64,000 nucleotides of DNA from CBDHFN01 sp965262605 (GCA_965262605.1 CBDHFN010000003.1:1550001-1614000), one strand, 5' to 3'. Counted from the stretch's first letter, positions 51,957-60,362 are shown. Made by a program: numbers and translations. Notes: generated from the letters alone by a model not told the origin.

Positions 51957-52487
51957 TTATTTAATATCCCAAAATTTCTTTTGTTCGGCGGTGCGCCAAT
52001 CTGGCAAAGAATTGCATTCATTCAGCAAATATATATCAGATCTATCAATATTGGAATTAATCCATTTTATAATAGATTTACAGCTTTCACTATTATTCAA
52101 TTTATTAAATTCACTAATTGGTTTAGGTTTTTTACTTCTACCCCAATTATAACCATAAACACTCATAATTTCACCATCAAAAGTAGTAAGCAGTTTAGAA
52201 ACGCTTTCAATTTCAAATATATTTTTCATATAATCGCCATTTCTAGATTTTTCCAATTCTTGCAAATATTTATCAATTTTTTCGCGTGTATTATATTTAG
52301 CAATAATTTCTTTACCAAATTTTACAAATTTTTCTTGATAATCATCATAAGCTTTATCAGCCATCACCATATTACCCAAACCAAAGGATAAAAGAATGAC
52401 AAGAGAACATGCATGTATTTTATGTGCGCCAACCCAAGAATATTTAAACCAATCAAGCGATTTTATTGCTAAATTATCACTTACCAT
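51957..52487 (-). CDS. Reverse-strand unknown protein with export-type segment between virB5 and virB6
   Basis: The frame runs from 52616 to 51957; the ATG at 52487 with an AGG 5 bases upstream gives 176 residues. About 25 residues lead to a hydrophobic stretch 'HACSLVILLSFGLGNMVMA' followed by 'DKAYDDYQEKFVKF', like a signal peptide or anchor. The rest is charged and Lys/Asn-rich with three Cys in total. It is the only minus-strand gene after 44800, and its 5' end overlaps the first 92 bases of virB6. In IncP plasmids this slot (trbJ-trbK-trbL) holds the entry-exclusion gene; that role is inference. The plus strand here codes only Phe/Ile-rich antisense filler. Confidence 0.68.
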   Translation of the reverse strand: MVSDNLAIKSLDWFKYSWVGAHKIHACSLVILLSFGLGNMVMADKAYDDYQEKFVKFGKEIIAKYNTREKIDKYLQELEKSRNGDYMKNIFEIESVSKLLTTFDGEIMSVYGYNWGRSKKPKPISEFNKLNNSESCKSIIKWINSNIDRSDIYLLNECNSLPDWRTAEQKKFWDIK

Positions 52488-53433
52488 GTTGCCTGATTTC
52501 CAATTAATATTTGGTTCAGCGACGGCGTTATGGATGACAATTAAGGGTTTAGATGTAATTTTACAACGGATAAATCCGCATAAAGTTTTAACTGATGAGC
52601 TTCCTTGGATATTCATAGCTTGGGCACTCCTTTTTATAAATGCAAATGGCTTAATTCAAATGATATTTAATTTAAGTATACAAGTTTTGACGGGAATTTC
52701 AATAAAAATATTTGAGGTAACGGGCGCACCCATCGGCAGTGGTGGCGGGTTGGTGGGTTTAGTATCCGCGCTTGAAGCTGCTATCTGGTCAGTTGTTGAA
52801 GTTGCGCAAATTATTATTGGTAAATTTGCATTTCCAAGCAATATGATTACACCCATTATTTTATCAATATTACTAGTTTTACCCTATATGCTTTTATTAA
52901 TTGTGTATTTCAGTCAAATAATTGTCAATGTTTTCCGAATAGTGATTTTATCAACATTTTTACCATTTATATTTATGGCGGTTGGGTTTGGATTTTGGCG
53001 CGAAATGGGCAAGACGGCGTTTAAAACGATATTAGCGTCTATAATGGTAATGAGCGCGTCCACAATTGTGGTTTCATTTGCGATATTTGTCGTAAATTCG
53101 TTAGGTATAGAATTAAACGAAAATTTGGGCGAAGTTAATTTTAGTAATGAAAAAATCATTTTTGGAGTGATTATTGGCTGGGCGATGAGCGCGCTATTAG
53201 CCGAAGGGACATCAATAGCAAATTCAATTGCTGGTTCAAGCTTAACCAATACGGCGGCGGGTGTAATGACGGCGGGCATTGCTGGTTCGGCAATGACGGC
53301 TGTTAAATATGGTGCAAGCCCTAAAATTATTGAAGGCGCCAAAAACCAACTTGATAAAAACGATTATGCCAAAGCAGCAAAAGGCATATCTAATTTATTG
53401 CGTGGCGGTTCAAAAGATAAGGAGACAAAATGA
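52396..53433 (+). CDS. virB6: VirB6-type polytopic inner-membrane T4SS protein
   Basis: 345 residues with at least five membrane helices between about 35 and 290. The ATG at 52396 has AAAGGA seven bases upstream. Landmarks are 'ATALWMTIKGLDVILQR', the central 'APIGSGGGLVGLVSALEAAIW' loop, and 'PFIFMAVGFGFWREMGKTAFKTIL' (in part) near 195-215, as in VirB6/TrbL proteins, which form the DNA path through the inner membrane. Ends in a basic cytoplasmic tail; the stop overlaps the virB7 start as ATGA. Confidence 0.87.
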   Translation: MTREHACILCAPTQEYLNQSSDFIAKLSLTMLPDFQLIFGSATALWMTIKGLDVILQRINPHKVLTDELPWIFIAWALLFINANGLIQMIFNLSIQVLTGISIKIFEVTGAPIGSGGGLVGLVSALEAAIWSVVEVAQIIIGKFAFPSNMITPIILSILLVLPYMLLLIVYFSQIIVNVFRIVILSTFLPFIFMAVGFGFWREMGKTAFKTILASIMVMSASTIVVSFAIFVVNSLGIELNENLGEVNFSNEKIIFGVIIGWAMSALLAEGTSIANSIAGSSLTNTAAGVMTAGIAGSAMTAVKYGASPKIIEGAKNQLDKNDYAKAAKGISNLLRGGSKDKETK

Positions 53434-53606
53434 AAAACATCATAAAATTAATTATATTAGGCGCGATTTTAAGCGGTTGTTCGTATTTAAAGCGCGATAT
53501 AGACATGCCACCTAGCAAGGTTGAGGATATTGACACAATTAAGCCTTCACCTTGCGCGTGTGAAACGATTGAATATAAAAAACGGAGCTTTCAATGGCTT
53601 GGTTAA
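53430..53606 (+). CDS. virB7: VirB7-type T4SS lipoprotein (58 residues)
   Basis: Begins 'MKNIIKLIILGAILSGCSYL' with a textbook lipobox (L-S-G-C17), so it is a lipoprotein of about 42 mature residues. A 'PCACE' segment holds two more Cys that could bridge to VirB9, as VirB7 does in Agrobacterium. It lies in the usual place between virB6 and virB8, overlapping both: ATGA with virB6 and 13 bases with virB8. AAGGAGA ribosome site. Too short for many gene callers. Confidence 0.87.
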   Translation: MKNIIKLIILGAILSGCSYLKRDIDMPPSKVEDIDTIKPSPCACETIEYKKRSFQWLG

Positions 53607-54319
53607 AGAAAAATTCAAAAATTGCTCCGATTAATAATAATGAATCGGTTGGCAATCATGCAAAAATTAATAAGGTTAATCCATACGATTTTCAGGCGAC
53701 ATTTAAGCGGTTGGCTTGGTTGCTTCAAATTAGCATGTTTGCTAATATTGGTTTTATTATAACCATCATGGCATTGGGCATGGCGTTATATCAGGCTTAT
53801 CCGTTAAAGCGAACGGAAATTGCGCTTGTTGAGCGCGTGCCTGCAAGCGATCAATTATTGCGAATTCAGCCTTTAAGCAAGGATATTGATGGCTTTCAAT
53901 TATTAATGGAATCGGTCTCTAAAAGATTTGTTAAGAATTTACTTGAAATTGATAATATCACGCAAAAAGCGCGATTTGATGAGGTTTTTCCAATGATGGA
54001 TTCCAAGCCTTTTAAAGAATTTAAGGAATCAAGGCTTGATAATCATGCGCTTGATGATTTTATTAAATCGGGCTTAATTCGCAACATTAATGTTGAGAGT
54101 TGCGACGCGCTGGCGGGGTTAAGCTATGGTGTATATAAATTTAGTTGTGAGCTTACCCAAATTGATACCAAGCAGATAAATAAGGTTGAGGTTTCGCGAA
54201 AAAATTTACGGGCTTATATCGCGTTTGTATTGCGCCCGAACGATGTTTTAGAAAAAGACAAATATCAAAATCCGTTGGGCATATTTGTAATAGAATTTTC
54301 ACTTAAAGAAAGATTTTAA
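53594..54319 (+). CDS. virB8: VirB8 T4SS inner-membrane assembly factor
   Basis: 241 residues, one membrane helix at about 50-72 ('ISMFANIGFIITIMALGMALYQAYPL' region) then a periplasmic NTF2-like domain. 'FDEVFPMMDSKPFKEF' near 135 and the end 'RPNDVLEKDKYQNPLGIFVIEF' are characteristic: the N-P-x-G-I-x-V motif is conserved among VirB8/TraE proteins. Nucleates the channel. One base separates it from virB9. Confidence 0.92.
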   Translation: MAWLKKNSKIAPINNNESVGNHAKINKVNPYDFQATFKRLAWLLQISMFANIGFIITIMALGMALYQAYPLKRTEIALVERVPASDQLLRIQPLSKDIDGFQLLMESVSKRFVKNLLEIDNITQKARFDEVFPMMDSKPFKEFKESRLDNHALDDFIKSGLIRNINVESCDALAGLSYGVYKFSCELTQIDTKQINKVEVSRKNLRAYIAFVLRPNDVLEKDKYQNPLGIFVIEFSLKERF

Positions 54320-54320
54320 C

Positions 54321-55526
54321 ATGACAAAAAAACAACTACAATATTTAATATTATCATTATTTATGGCGCAATGTTTTAGTATACAAGCGCAAACGGCATT
54401 TATACCGCCTGCTGGTGCGCAACGAGGCAGTGATGTTGCGGCTGCACCTGTTGCGCCTGTGTCGGTTAGCAAAATTGAAAATGCAAAATCATCAGCACCT
54501 TCACAAGCGCAAAATATAGCACCTTCACAAGCGCAAAATATAGCACCTTCACAAGCATTGGCACAAAATTTAGCAAAACAGAATCCTGCACCTTTGCCCG
54601 CGCAAGGTCAAGGCTTGGTTAGCAATAATTACCCTCCTGTTGTTAATCAAGCCTTGCAACCAAAGACGATTAATGAATATGGTAAATTAACGCGCGCTTC
54701 GGGAAATAATCAAATTCAAAAGGCATGGGACGATGCAAAGGGAACTGATGGGGTTTTTGTGTATGAATGGTGCGATATATGCACCTATAAGATTGCCACG
54801 CGTGAATTTTTTATTACAAATATTGAATTGCCCAAAGATGAGGTTATTGAAACGATTGATGTCGGCGATAATTCGGCATTTCAAATTAAGCAAAGGTCGC
54901 CGTTTAGCATATCAATCAAGCCATTATTACCAAATATAGATAGTAATATTTTGGTTTTTACGGCAAAGAAAAATATTTATCCATTTTATGTCCGTGCCGA
55001 AGGCATTAATTCACCGAATATTCCTGATATGTTGGTTCGGATTAATGCGCCTGTTGAATTGAACAATATTAAAAAATCCGGGCGCGTTAATGTGCAAGAT
55101 GATAATAAAATGCAAATTATTGATAAAACCACGGCGCAAAAATTAGCATTAAGCGATAGGCTTAGTAATAATCAAGAAAATTCATCAGTTAAGCAAAAGC
55201 CGTTAGAATTAAATTTTAATAAGAAATATCCGCAAGAGGCAAAATTTGATCCAAGCAAGATTCGTGGTTGGGAAGATTATACCTTAAAAGGCGATAGCGA
55301 ATTAAAACCTGAGGCGGTATTTCGTGATGATTTTTTTACTTATATAAATTTTGGCAAGAAATTTAATGAAATTGATTTGCCCGTGGCGTTTGTTGTTAAT
55401 GATGGCATTGATGAAAATGTTAATTCGCGGGTTTTAGGCACGACACTAATCATTGAATCCACGGCAAAAACTATCACTTTAATTAGTGGTAAAAAGTTTT
55501 TATGCGTAAAATATGAGGGTAAATAA
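54321..55526 (+). CDS. virB9: VirB9 T4SS outer-membrane complex protein
   Basis: 401 residues with a signal peptide of about 23 residues ('ILSLFMAQCFSIQAQ'). A Pro/Ala/Gln-rich linker with a near-perfect 8-residue repeat ('APSQAQNI') follows, then an N-terminal beta domain (about 120-235; 'YEWCDICTYKIATREFFITNI' in part) and the C-terminal domain (about 310-400) that pairs with VirB7 ('GWEDYTLKGDSELKPEAVF' region). Full-length; linker is longer than in classical VirB9. Stop shares one base with the virB10 start. Confidence 0.87.
   Translation: MTKKQLQYLILSLFMAQCFSIQAQTAFIPPAGAQRGSDVAAAPVAPVSVSKIENAKSSAPSQAQNIAPSQAQNIAPSQALAQNLAKQNPAPLPAQGQGLVSNNYPPVVNQALQPKTINEYGKLTRASGNNQIQKAWDDAKGTDGVFVYEWCDICTYKIATREFFITNIELPKDEVIETIDVGDNSAFQIKQRSPFSISIKPLLPNIDSNILVFTAKKNIYPFYVRAEGINSPNIPDMLVRINAPVELNNIKKSGRVNVQDDNKMQIIDKTTAQKLALSDRLSNNQENSSVKQKPLELNFNKKYPQEAKFDPSKIRGWEDYTLKGDSELKPEAVFRDDFFTYINFGKKFNEIDLPVAFVVNDGIDENVNSRVLGTTLIIESTAKTITLISGKKFLCVKYEGK
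54495..54557 (+). repeat. 24-bp tandem repeat inside virB9
   Basis: Two identical 24-base units at 54495-54518 and 54519-54542 and a third partial unit to about 54557, beginning GCACCTTCACAAGCGCAAAA. Each unit keeps the reading frame and codes for A-P-S-Q-A-Q-N-I. Slippage would lengthen or shorten the VirB9 linker. Confidence 0.9.
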
Positions 55527-56617
55527 TGAGTTTTTTATGTGAGCTTGGCATTTCGTTATTTTGTGCAACTGTTCCAGTTGCGGATTTACCGCAAAAATTA
55601 CCTGAAAATGATAAATCCGCGTGGGAATCTGGATTAAAAAAAACCGAAGAGGTCAAGCTGGTTGAACCCGTCAAACAAATTAAACTTAAAACTTCAAATA
55701 ATATACAAAAATCTGTTGAAATACCGAAGGAAATTGAGAAAATAATTTATGTTGATAAACCTGTTGAAGTTATACGCGAAATTCCTGTTGAAAAGCAGGT
55801 TTTGGTATATCCAGAACCCGCACCGATACCTGATTTTTACACCGAACGATTAGCGAATATAGATTATTGGAATGATGATTTAGTTGAAATTAAGCCAAAT
55901 AATAATATTCAAGGAAAATCACCCACGCAAGGCGAAATTGAAAAATCAGCAAATTTAAAACAATCAAAATATACTTCACCATCAGACAAGAGCAGCAATC
56001 CTGTGAATAATGATAATATAGTTACGCAAGACCGCTATATTAATGGTATTTTAGAAAATACGATTAATAGCCAAATTGCTGGTACGATTATCGTGCAAAT
56101 TGCACAAAATGTTTATGGTTATCATGGGCGTAATATTTTAATACCTAAGGGTTCACGCATGGTTTGTTCGTATGAAACCGCGGGTGAGCAAGGGGTTAGT
56201 CGCCTGCAAGCAAAATGCAACCGAATTTTAATGGGTGAAACGCGCGCGGAGATAAATCAAATTGATTCTTCAATATCCGATGTGCAAGGCGCGGTTGGCA
56301 TTGCGGGCGAAGTTGACAACCGATTTTATGAAAAATATGGGTTAGCTTTTGGTTTAGCTGCAATTTCGGTTGGCACGCGAATTGGCACAGCAACAATTGC
56401 GAATAAGGGCAGTAGTGGTAATAATCAAGGCACAAATAACACTAGCCCAATTAATCAGGCGGTTGATGATGGCGCAAAGGAATTATCGCAAAAATTCGGC
56501 GAAATATCCGCGCAAAGTTTGCAAGAATCGTTAGCCATTAAGCCAATTATTCGGGTGTCCAAAGGCACGCGTATACAAATTCGTCCAGCTAAAGACTGGA
56601 TTATCACAACTAACTAA
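55526..56617 (+). CDS. virB10: VirB10 T4SS envelope-spanning protein
   Basis: 363 residues. C-terminal TrbI/VirB10 domain at about 165-363: 'AGTIIVQIAQNVYGYHGRNILIPKGSRMVC' region, 'RLQAKCNRILMGETRAEI' and 'IGTATIANKGSSGNN', which forms the outer-membrane cap. A rod region with 'IIYVDKPVEVIREIPVEKQV' lies at about 75-95. Oddly, the N-terminus has only a short hydrophobic run ('FLCELGISLFCATVPVA', 3-19) at the very start instead of the usual cytoplasmic tail and ~20-residue helix; no upstream in-frame start exists. Couples VirD4/VirB11 energy to the channel. Confidence 0.87.
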   Translation: MSFLCELGISLFCATVPVADLPQKLPENDKSAWESGLKKTEEVKLVEPVKQIKLKTSNNIQKSVEIPKEIEKIIYVDKPVEVIREIPVEKQVLVYPEPAPIPDFYTERLANIDYWNDDLVEIKPNNNIQGKSPTQGEIEKSANLKQSKYTSPSDKSSNPVNNDNIVTQDRYINGILENTINSQIAGTIIVQIAQNVYGYHGRNILIPKGSRMVCSYETAGEQGVSRLQAKCNRILMGETRAEINQIDSSISDVQGAVGIAGEVDNRFYEKYGLAFGLAAISVGTRIGTATIANKGSSGNNQGTNNTSPINQAVDDGAKELSQKFGEISAQSLQESLAIKPIIRVSKGTRIQIRPAKDWIITTN

Positions 56618-56631
56618 ACAAGGGAGACAAA

Positions 56632-56961
56632 ATGCAACTTACACAAGAGACTATTATCTGGATTAGGCAACTTGTTTGCGCAAATAAAGATGCGCCAGTA
56701 TCAAAAATAATTACGCATTTTGAGCATGAAATTGAAGATGTTAACAATAAATTTACCATCGGGTCTGCAATTGAAAATTTAAATAATATGATTTTATGCA
56801 AAACTCACTCAATTCAATCAAAGGATAGAAAAATTCGGCTTTTGTTAAGCATAAATGGTTTGAAGTTGCAAGATTGCGTAAAGCCAAAGCTTATTTTGAG
56901 CTTAAAAAATTCACTATTAATAATATCGCAATTTACCCTGAAACCTTACAAAATTTATTAA
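56632..56961 (+). CDS. Small unknown protein between virB10 and the Cys-rich gene, possibly frameshifted
   Basis: 109 residues with a GGGAGA ribosome site. The first ~65 residues look like ordinary protein ('RQLVCANKDAPVSKIITHFE'), but the last ~40 are Leu/Ser/Ile-rich and poor. From 56829 to 57005 another phase is open with a better-looking 58-residue sequence ('KHKWFEVARLRKAKAYFELK', ending 'LPKLP'), preceded in that phase by ATG at 56796 and a TAG at 56826. Either a +1 frameshift joins the two parts or a nonsense codon interrupts a second small gene. Function unknown. Confidence 0.45.
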   Translation: MQLTQETIIWIRQLVCANKDAPVSKIITHFEHEIEDVNNKFTIGSAIENLNNMILCKTHSIQSKDRKIRLLLSINGLKLQDCVKPKLILSLKNSLLIISQFTLKPYKIY

Positions 56962-57021
56962 CTATTTTAGTTGATAATAAATTAACCTTACCAAAATTAC
57001 CATAAAAAACAGGAGCTTACC

Positions 57022-60000
57022 ATGGAAAATTTAAACTTAAATAAAAGCATAAAAAAACTTGAATATAGCATTAATAAATTTAAACATATGTCTCATTTGC
57101 TTAAATTAACAATATATATTGTTTTAGTGCAATTCATATTTTTTGCAATTTTGATTAATTTTACAAATTATGCAAATTCCCAAGAAGCGATAAATAATGA
57201 AATTGTTGAGGTTGCCCCCGTTCAAGATGCGGTGATTACCCAAGATATTCAAAATTTAAATTTAAAGATTAAGTCAAAAATACCGAATGCTGAAAAAATT
57301 ACATTGGGCGCATCGGTGCGTAAAACTAATAATAACAAAAGCGAAGTTGTGTTAAATTCAATCAGCGCGGGCGATAAATCCAAGGATTTAACCAATTATG
57401 ATTTTCGCGCGTTAATTGATAATTTAAGCGTGAAAACTGGTGAGGCAGTTAAATTACCATTTAATCAGGATGTTTTAAAAAATATCATTTCGGAATTATT
57501 AGCCATTGCGCCACAAATTGAACTACAAAGCAATTTACCAAGCCTAGCGGCAAAATCTGGTTCTGGTGGTGGTTTATCAGAAAACGGCGGGGCGAACGCT
57601 TTACCAACCATTGCGCCCTTAGCAACCACAACACCGAAGAAAATCACTTATAAAACTATTGCTGATGGTTGTCCGATAAGAGTTGATATTTCACAAAATA
57701 AGGCAATACAACAGACAAAATTAATTACATTGGAAGATGGTGTTGAAACAAATACCGCGGATTGCGCGGATTCCGCGTTGAGCTTTATTATTGAAAAATC
57801 ATATCAAGGGTGCACAGATTTTATAAGTAATGGTGTTGCAAACCCAAGATTTCGGCAAAAATATACAAATGCCACGGGCGATACAAAATATTTAGGCGAA
57901 TGCGCGATTGACGCTGAAAAAACATTTAAAATTACTGAGGATTTTACAAGTTGCGGGGTTAGTGTTGATACAGCCACGCAAAAGGTTATTCGCAAAAGCC
58001 GTAAATACTATAATGATTTAAACGGCAACCCTGTTGAAGTGTCTGCCTGTGCTAATTCATCACAAACAATTGCTATGACAAAATTTGCTGGTTGCCAAAG
58101 CCCTAATGAATTCCCAAGTCTTATGAATGAAATCGCGGATGTTTGGGAATATATGATTGATGGCACGACGCAACGGGTTGGTGCGTGTCCAGTTGTTGAA
58201 GTCCGCGTTGATACGGCAAGCTGTCAAAATCGGGTTGATTATTCCCAAGCCAAAGTTTTCTTGCAAGAAAAAAAGCAAGCTTTTGTGGGCAATAGCAAAG
58301 TCAAGGAAACTGCCTGTGCAGATTCGGCAAATTTCTTTGCCATGACAAAATCTTTTGATGGCTGTTCTGATGTATTAAACACGGCGGGCGGGATTGCGAA
58401 CCCAAGGTATAAATGGAAATATGCGAACTCCACGGGGGCAATTCAAACCTTAGGCGAATGCACGATTGACGCTGAAAAAACATTTAAAATCACCGAGGAT
58501 TTAAGCAGTTGCGGGGTTGAAATTGACGCGGTTTTAAACAAAGTATGGGTTAAATCAAAAAAATCTTACAATGATATAAACGGCAACCCTGTTGAAGTGT
58601 CGGCTTGTGCCAAGTCGGCGCAATCGGTTGCGTTGGCAAGCACGGCTTGCACGCTCAAAGAGGGCTATCCAGTCCCAAGTCAAGCGATTGGGTTTAAAAA
58701 AACCTATTCTTATCAAGGCTCTGAATTTATTTATGAATCATGTCCAGTTATTGATTACACTGAAACCGTGGGTAATTGCGCGGTTAGGATTGATAGTAAT
58801 AATAATCAAGTATATAAACAAACCACTAAGCAAGCTATAATGAATAATAAGGTCGTTTCACAGACGCCATGCGCGGATGCTGACCCTGCTATACAATATC
58901 AAATATATAAATCATATAGCGATTGCACGGTTAAAAAAGATATTGTGAATAATGTTATTATTCCAAGGTATAAGACATTTTACTTAGAAAATAATGCACA
59001 AAAAACAATCATTAACGATACATGCACCGATGATAGCGAAATTAAGCATAATATTGTTGAGGATTTTGCAAGTTGCGGTGTTTTGGTGGATTATGATGCA
59101 AATGTTGTTCGGCGTAAATCAAATACATATTATTATAATTTAGACGGCAATAGGCATGATATTGATAGTTGCGCGGTGTCTGCCACTGCGCCAACTATGG
59201 CATTATCGGTTGATACTGAACCTTGCTCGGTTTTTGATGATTTTACCTTAAATAAATCATTCCAGCAAGAAGCCTTAACCTATATTTTTAATGGGCAAAA
59301 ATTCCAAGCGCGCGGGTGTCAAAATTCAAAAGCGCTTTTTTGGAATCACGAGAAATTTAAATTAAACGAATCGGGCAATTTGCTTTGTTCGGTGGGTAAA
59401 TCACCACTGGGCGACGCTGTTATTATATTTTATCGCACGGGTTATATCCGCGATGGCGTTAAAAAATATATAACACAATGCAATGCAAGTGAAACCGAAA
59501 CGGCAATTGAAACCACGATGGACGGGTGCATTGATATGAATCAGTGGCTTCATGATTTTAATGCTGGTTTTACCCGTTCCCGGACGCGAACATTTTTTAA
59601 TTTAGACGGCACGCGAAAATATTTAACAAATTGTGCAGATGGCACGCAAACTTTTAATCATACTTATCAGTTGCAATCATGGCAATTTCAAGACGCAAGC
59701 TTGAATAATTACCCATTATATCAAGTTTACATCACGGTTGCGGGGGTTAGGTATAACCTTAAAAACAATCATATAATATCAGGGGCAATTGCGCAACCTT
59801 ATCAATTAGTGTCTACGGCGGTTATTGACGCGCCCGCAAATACTTTTACATATCAAGGTTGCACTAAAACAATTCCCCAAATGAATCAAGGCACTTATCG
59901 GCGCGGTGATAATTCGTTATATGTTGCGCCCGGCGTAACCAACGGCACGAATCGTTCTGTTTATGCGTGTATTTCCCAAAATATTAGTGTTAGCAACCCT

Positions 60001-60360
60001 TACGGCACGGCAAGCTATAATTCGCAAAATGGTATTGTTAGCTTGATTAATAATAATTCGGGCGCCGATTTATTGCCAAGTGGCTCTTCGGTTTATCGCA
60101 AATTCCAATTTAATTATGTTAAATCGGGGCAAACCATCGCATCATCTCCAATTAACGCCTTGACTAAATTTTCTATAGGTAGCAATTGGGGCATTGCTTG
60201 GGGTTGTGGCGATAGCAATGGTAATGGGGCTTACGGCACTTCGGCAACATATGCTCTTTGTAATAGTGCGCAAACTCCAAGCATGAATCCTTATACCTAC
60301 TCTATTACCTTAGGGCAGGCGTGGCTTCGTGATGATAATCAAGTTATTTACGGATTCTAA
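57022..60360 (+). CDS. Giant cysteine-rich repeat protein of the T4SS operon
   Basis: 1112 residues. Residues 1-22 are basic, 23-46 a membrane helix ('LTIYIVLVQFIFFAILINF' core), 50-215 a Cys-free, Ala/Asn-rich stalk with a Gly-rich hinge near 185-195. From 217 there are 32 cysteines and none before. Supramodules begin with C-x-x-R-V/I-D at 217, 401 and 586 (period ~185), and a shortened one at 735; each holds submodules ending 'LGEC', 'SCGV' and 'VSAC'. The C-terminal ~150 residues are Gly/Asn/Ser-rich with three Cys. It must face the periplasm or outside. No family recognised; lies between virB10 and virB11, so it probably serves mating-pair contact. F TraN, also Cys-rich, is a functional analogy only. 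Confidence 0.85.
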   Translation: MENLNLNKSIKKLEYSINKFKHMSHLLKLTIYIVLVQFIFFAILINFTNYANSQEAINNEIVEVAPVQDAVITQDIQNLNLKIKSKIPNAEKITLGASVRKTNNNKSEVVLNSISAGDKSKDLTNYDFRALIDNLSVKTGEAVKLPFNQDVLKNIISELLAIAPQIELQSNLPSLAAKSGSGGGLSENGGANALPTIAPLATTTPKKITYKTIADGCPIRVDISQNKAIQQTKLITLEDGVETNTADCADSALSFIIEKSYQGCTDFISNGVANPRFRQKYTNATGDTKYLGECAIDAEKTFKITEDFTSCGVSVDTATQKVIRKSRKYYNDLNGNPVEVSACANSSQTIAMTKFAGCQSPNEFPSLMNEIADVWEYMIDGTTQRVGACPVVEVRVDTASCQNRVDYSQAKVFLQEKKQAFVGNSKVKETACADSANFFAMTKSFDGCSDVLNTAGGIANPRYKWKYANSTGAIQTLGECTIDAEKTFKITEDLSSCGVEIDAVLNKVWVKSKKSYNDINGNPVEVSACAKSAQSVALASTACTLKEGYPVPSQAIGFKKTYSYQGSEFIYESCPVIDYTETVGNCAVRIDSNNNQVYKQTTKQAIMNNKVVSQTPCADADPAIQYQIYKSYSDCTVKKDIVNNVIIPRYKTFYLENNAQKTIINDTCTDDSEIKHNIVEDFASCGVLVDYDANVVRRKSNTYYYNLDGNRHDIDSCAVSATAPTMALSVDTEPCSVFDDFTLNKSFQQEALTYIFNGQKFQARGCQNSKALFWNHEKFKLNESGNLLCSVGKSPLGDAVIIFYRTGYIRDGVKKYITQCNASETETAIETTMDGCIDMNQWLHDFNAGFTRSRTRTFFNLDGTRKYLTNCADGTQTFNHTYQLQSWQFQDASLNNYPLYQVYITVAGVRYNLKNNHIISGAIAQPYQLVSTAVIDAPANTFTYQGCTKTIPQMNQGTYRRGDNSLYVAPGVTNGTNRSVYACISQNISVSNPYGTASYNSQNGIVSLINNNSGADLLPSGSSVYRKFQFNYVKSGQTIASSPINALTKFSIGSNWGIAWGCGDSNGNGAYGTSATYALCNSAQTPSMNPYTYSITLGQAWLRDDNQVIYGF
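57892..58054 (+). repeat. Intragenic repeat unit 1 in the Cys-rich gene
   Basis: About 163 bases that match 58450-58612 closely at the DNA level, at an exact offset of 558 bases (186 codons). Long identical runs include GATTGACGCTGAAAAAACAT and AACGGCAACCCTGTTGAAGT. Codes for the segment from 'LGEC' to 'VSAC'. Confidence 0.85.
58450..58612 (+). repeat. Intragenic repeat unit 2 in the Cys-rich gene
   Basis: Second copy of the segment at 57892-58054. DNA identity that is much higher than in the third and later modules indicates a recent duplication or gene conversion between modules 1 and 2. Confidence 0.85.
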
Positions 60361-60362
60361 AT

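Noticed and set aside
51951..52391. Plus-strand 146-residue frame between virB5 and virB6
   Set aside because: Its product is almost only Phe, Ile, Asn and Thr, the expected complement of a Lys/Asn-rich minus-strand gene; the minus strand reads as normal protein.
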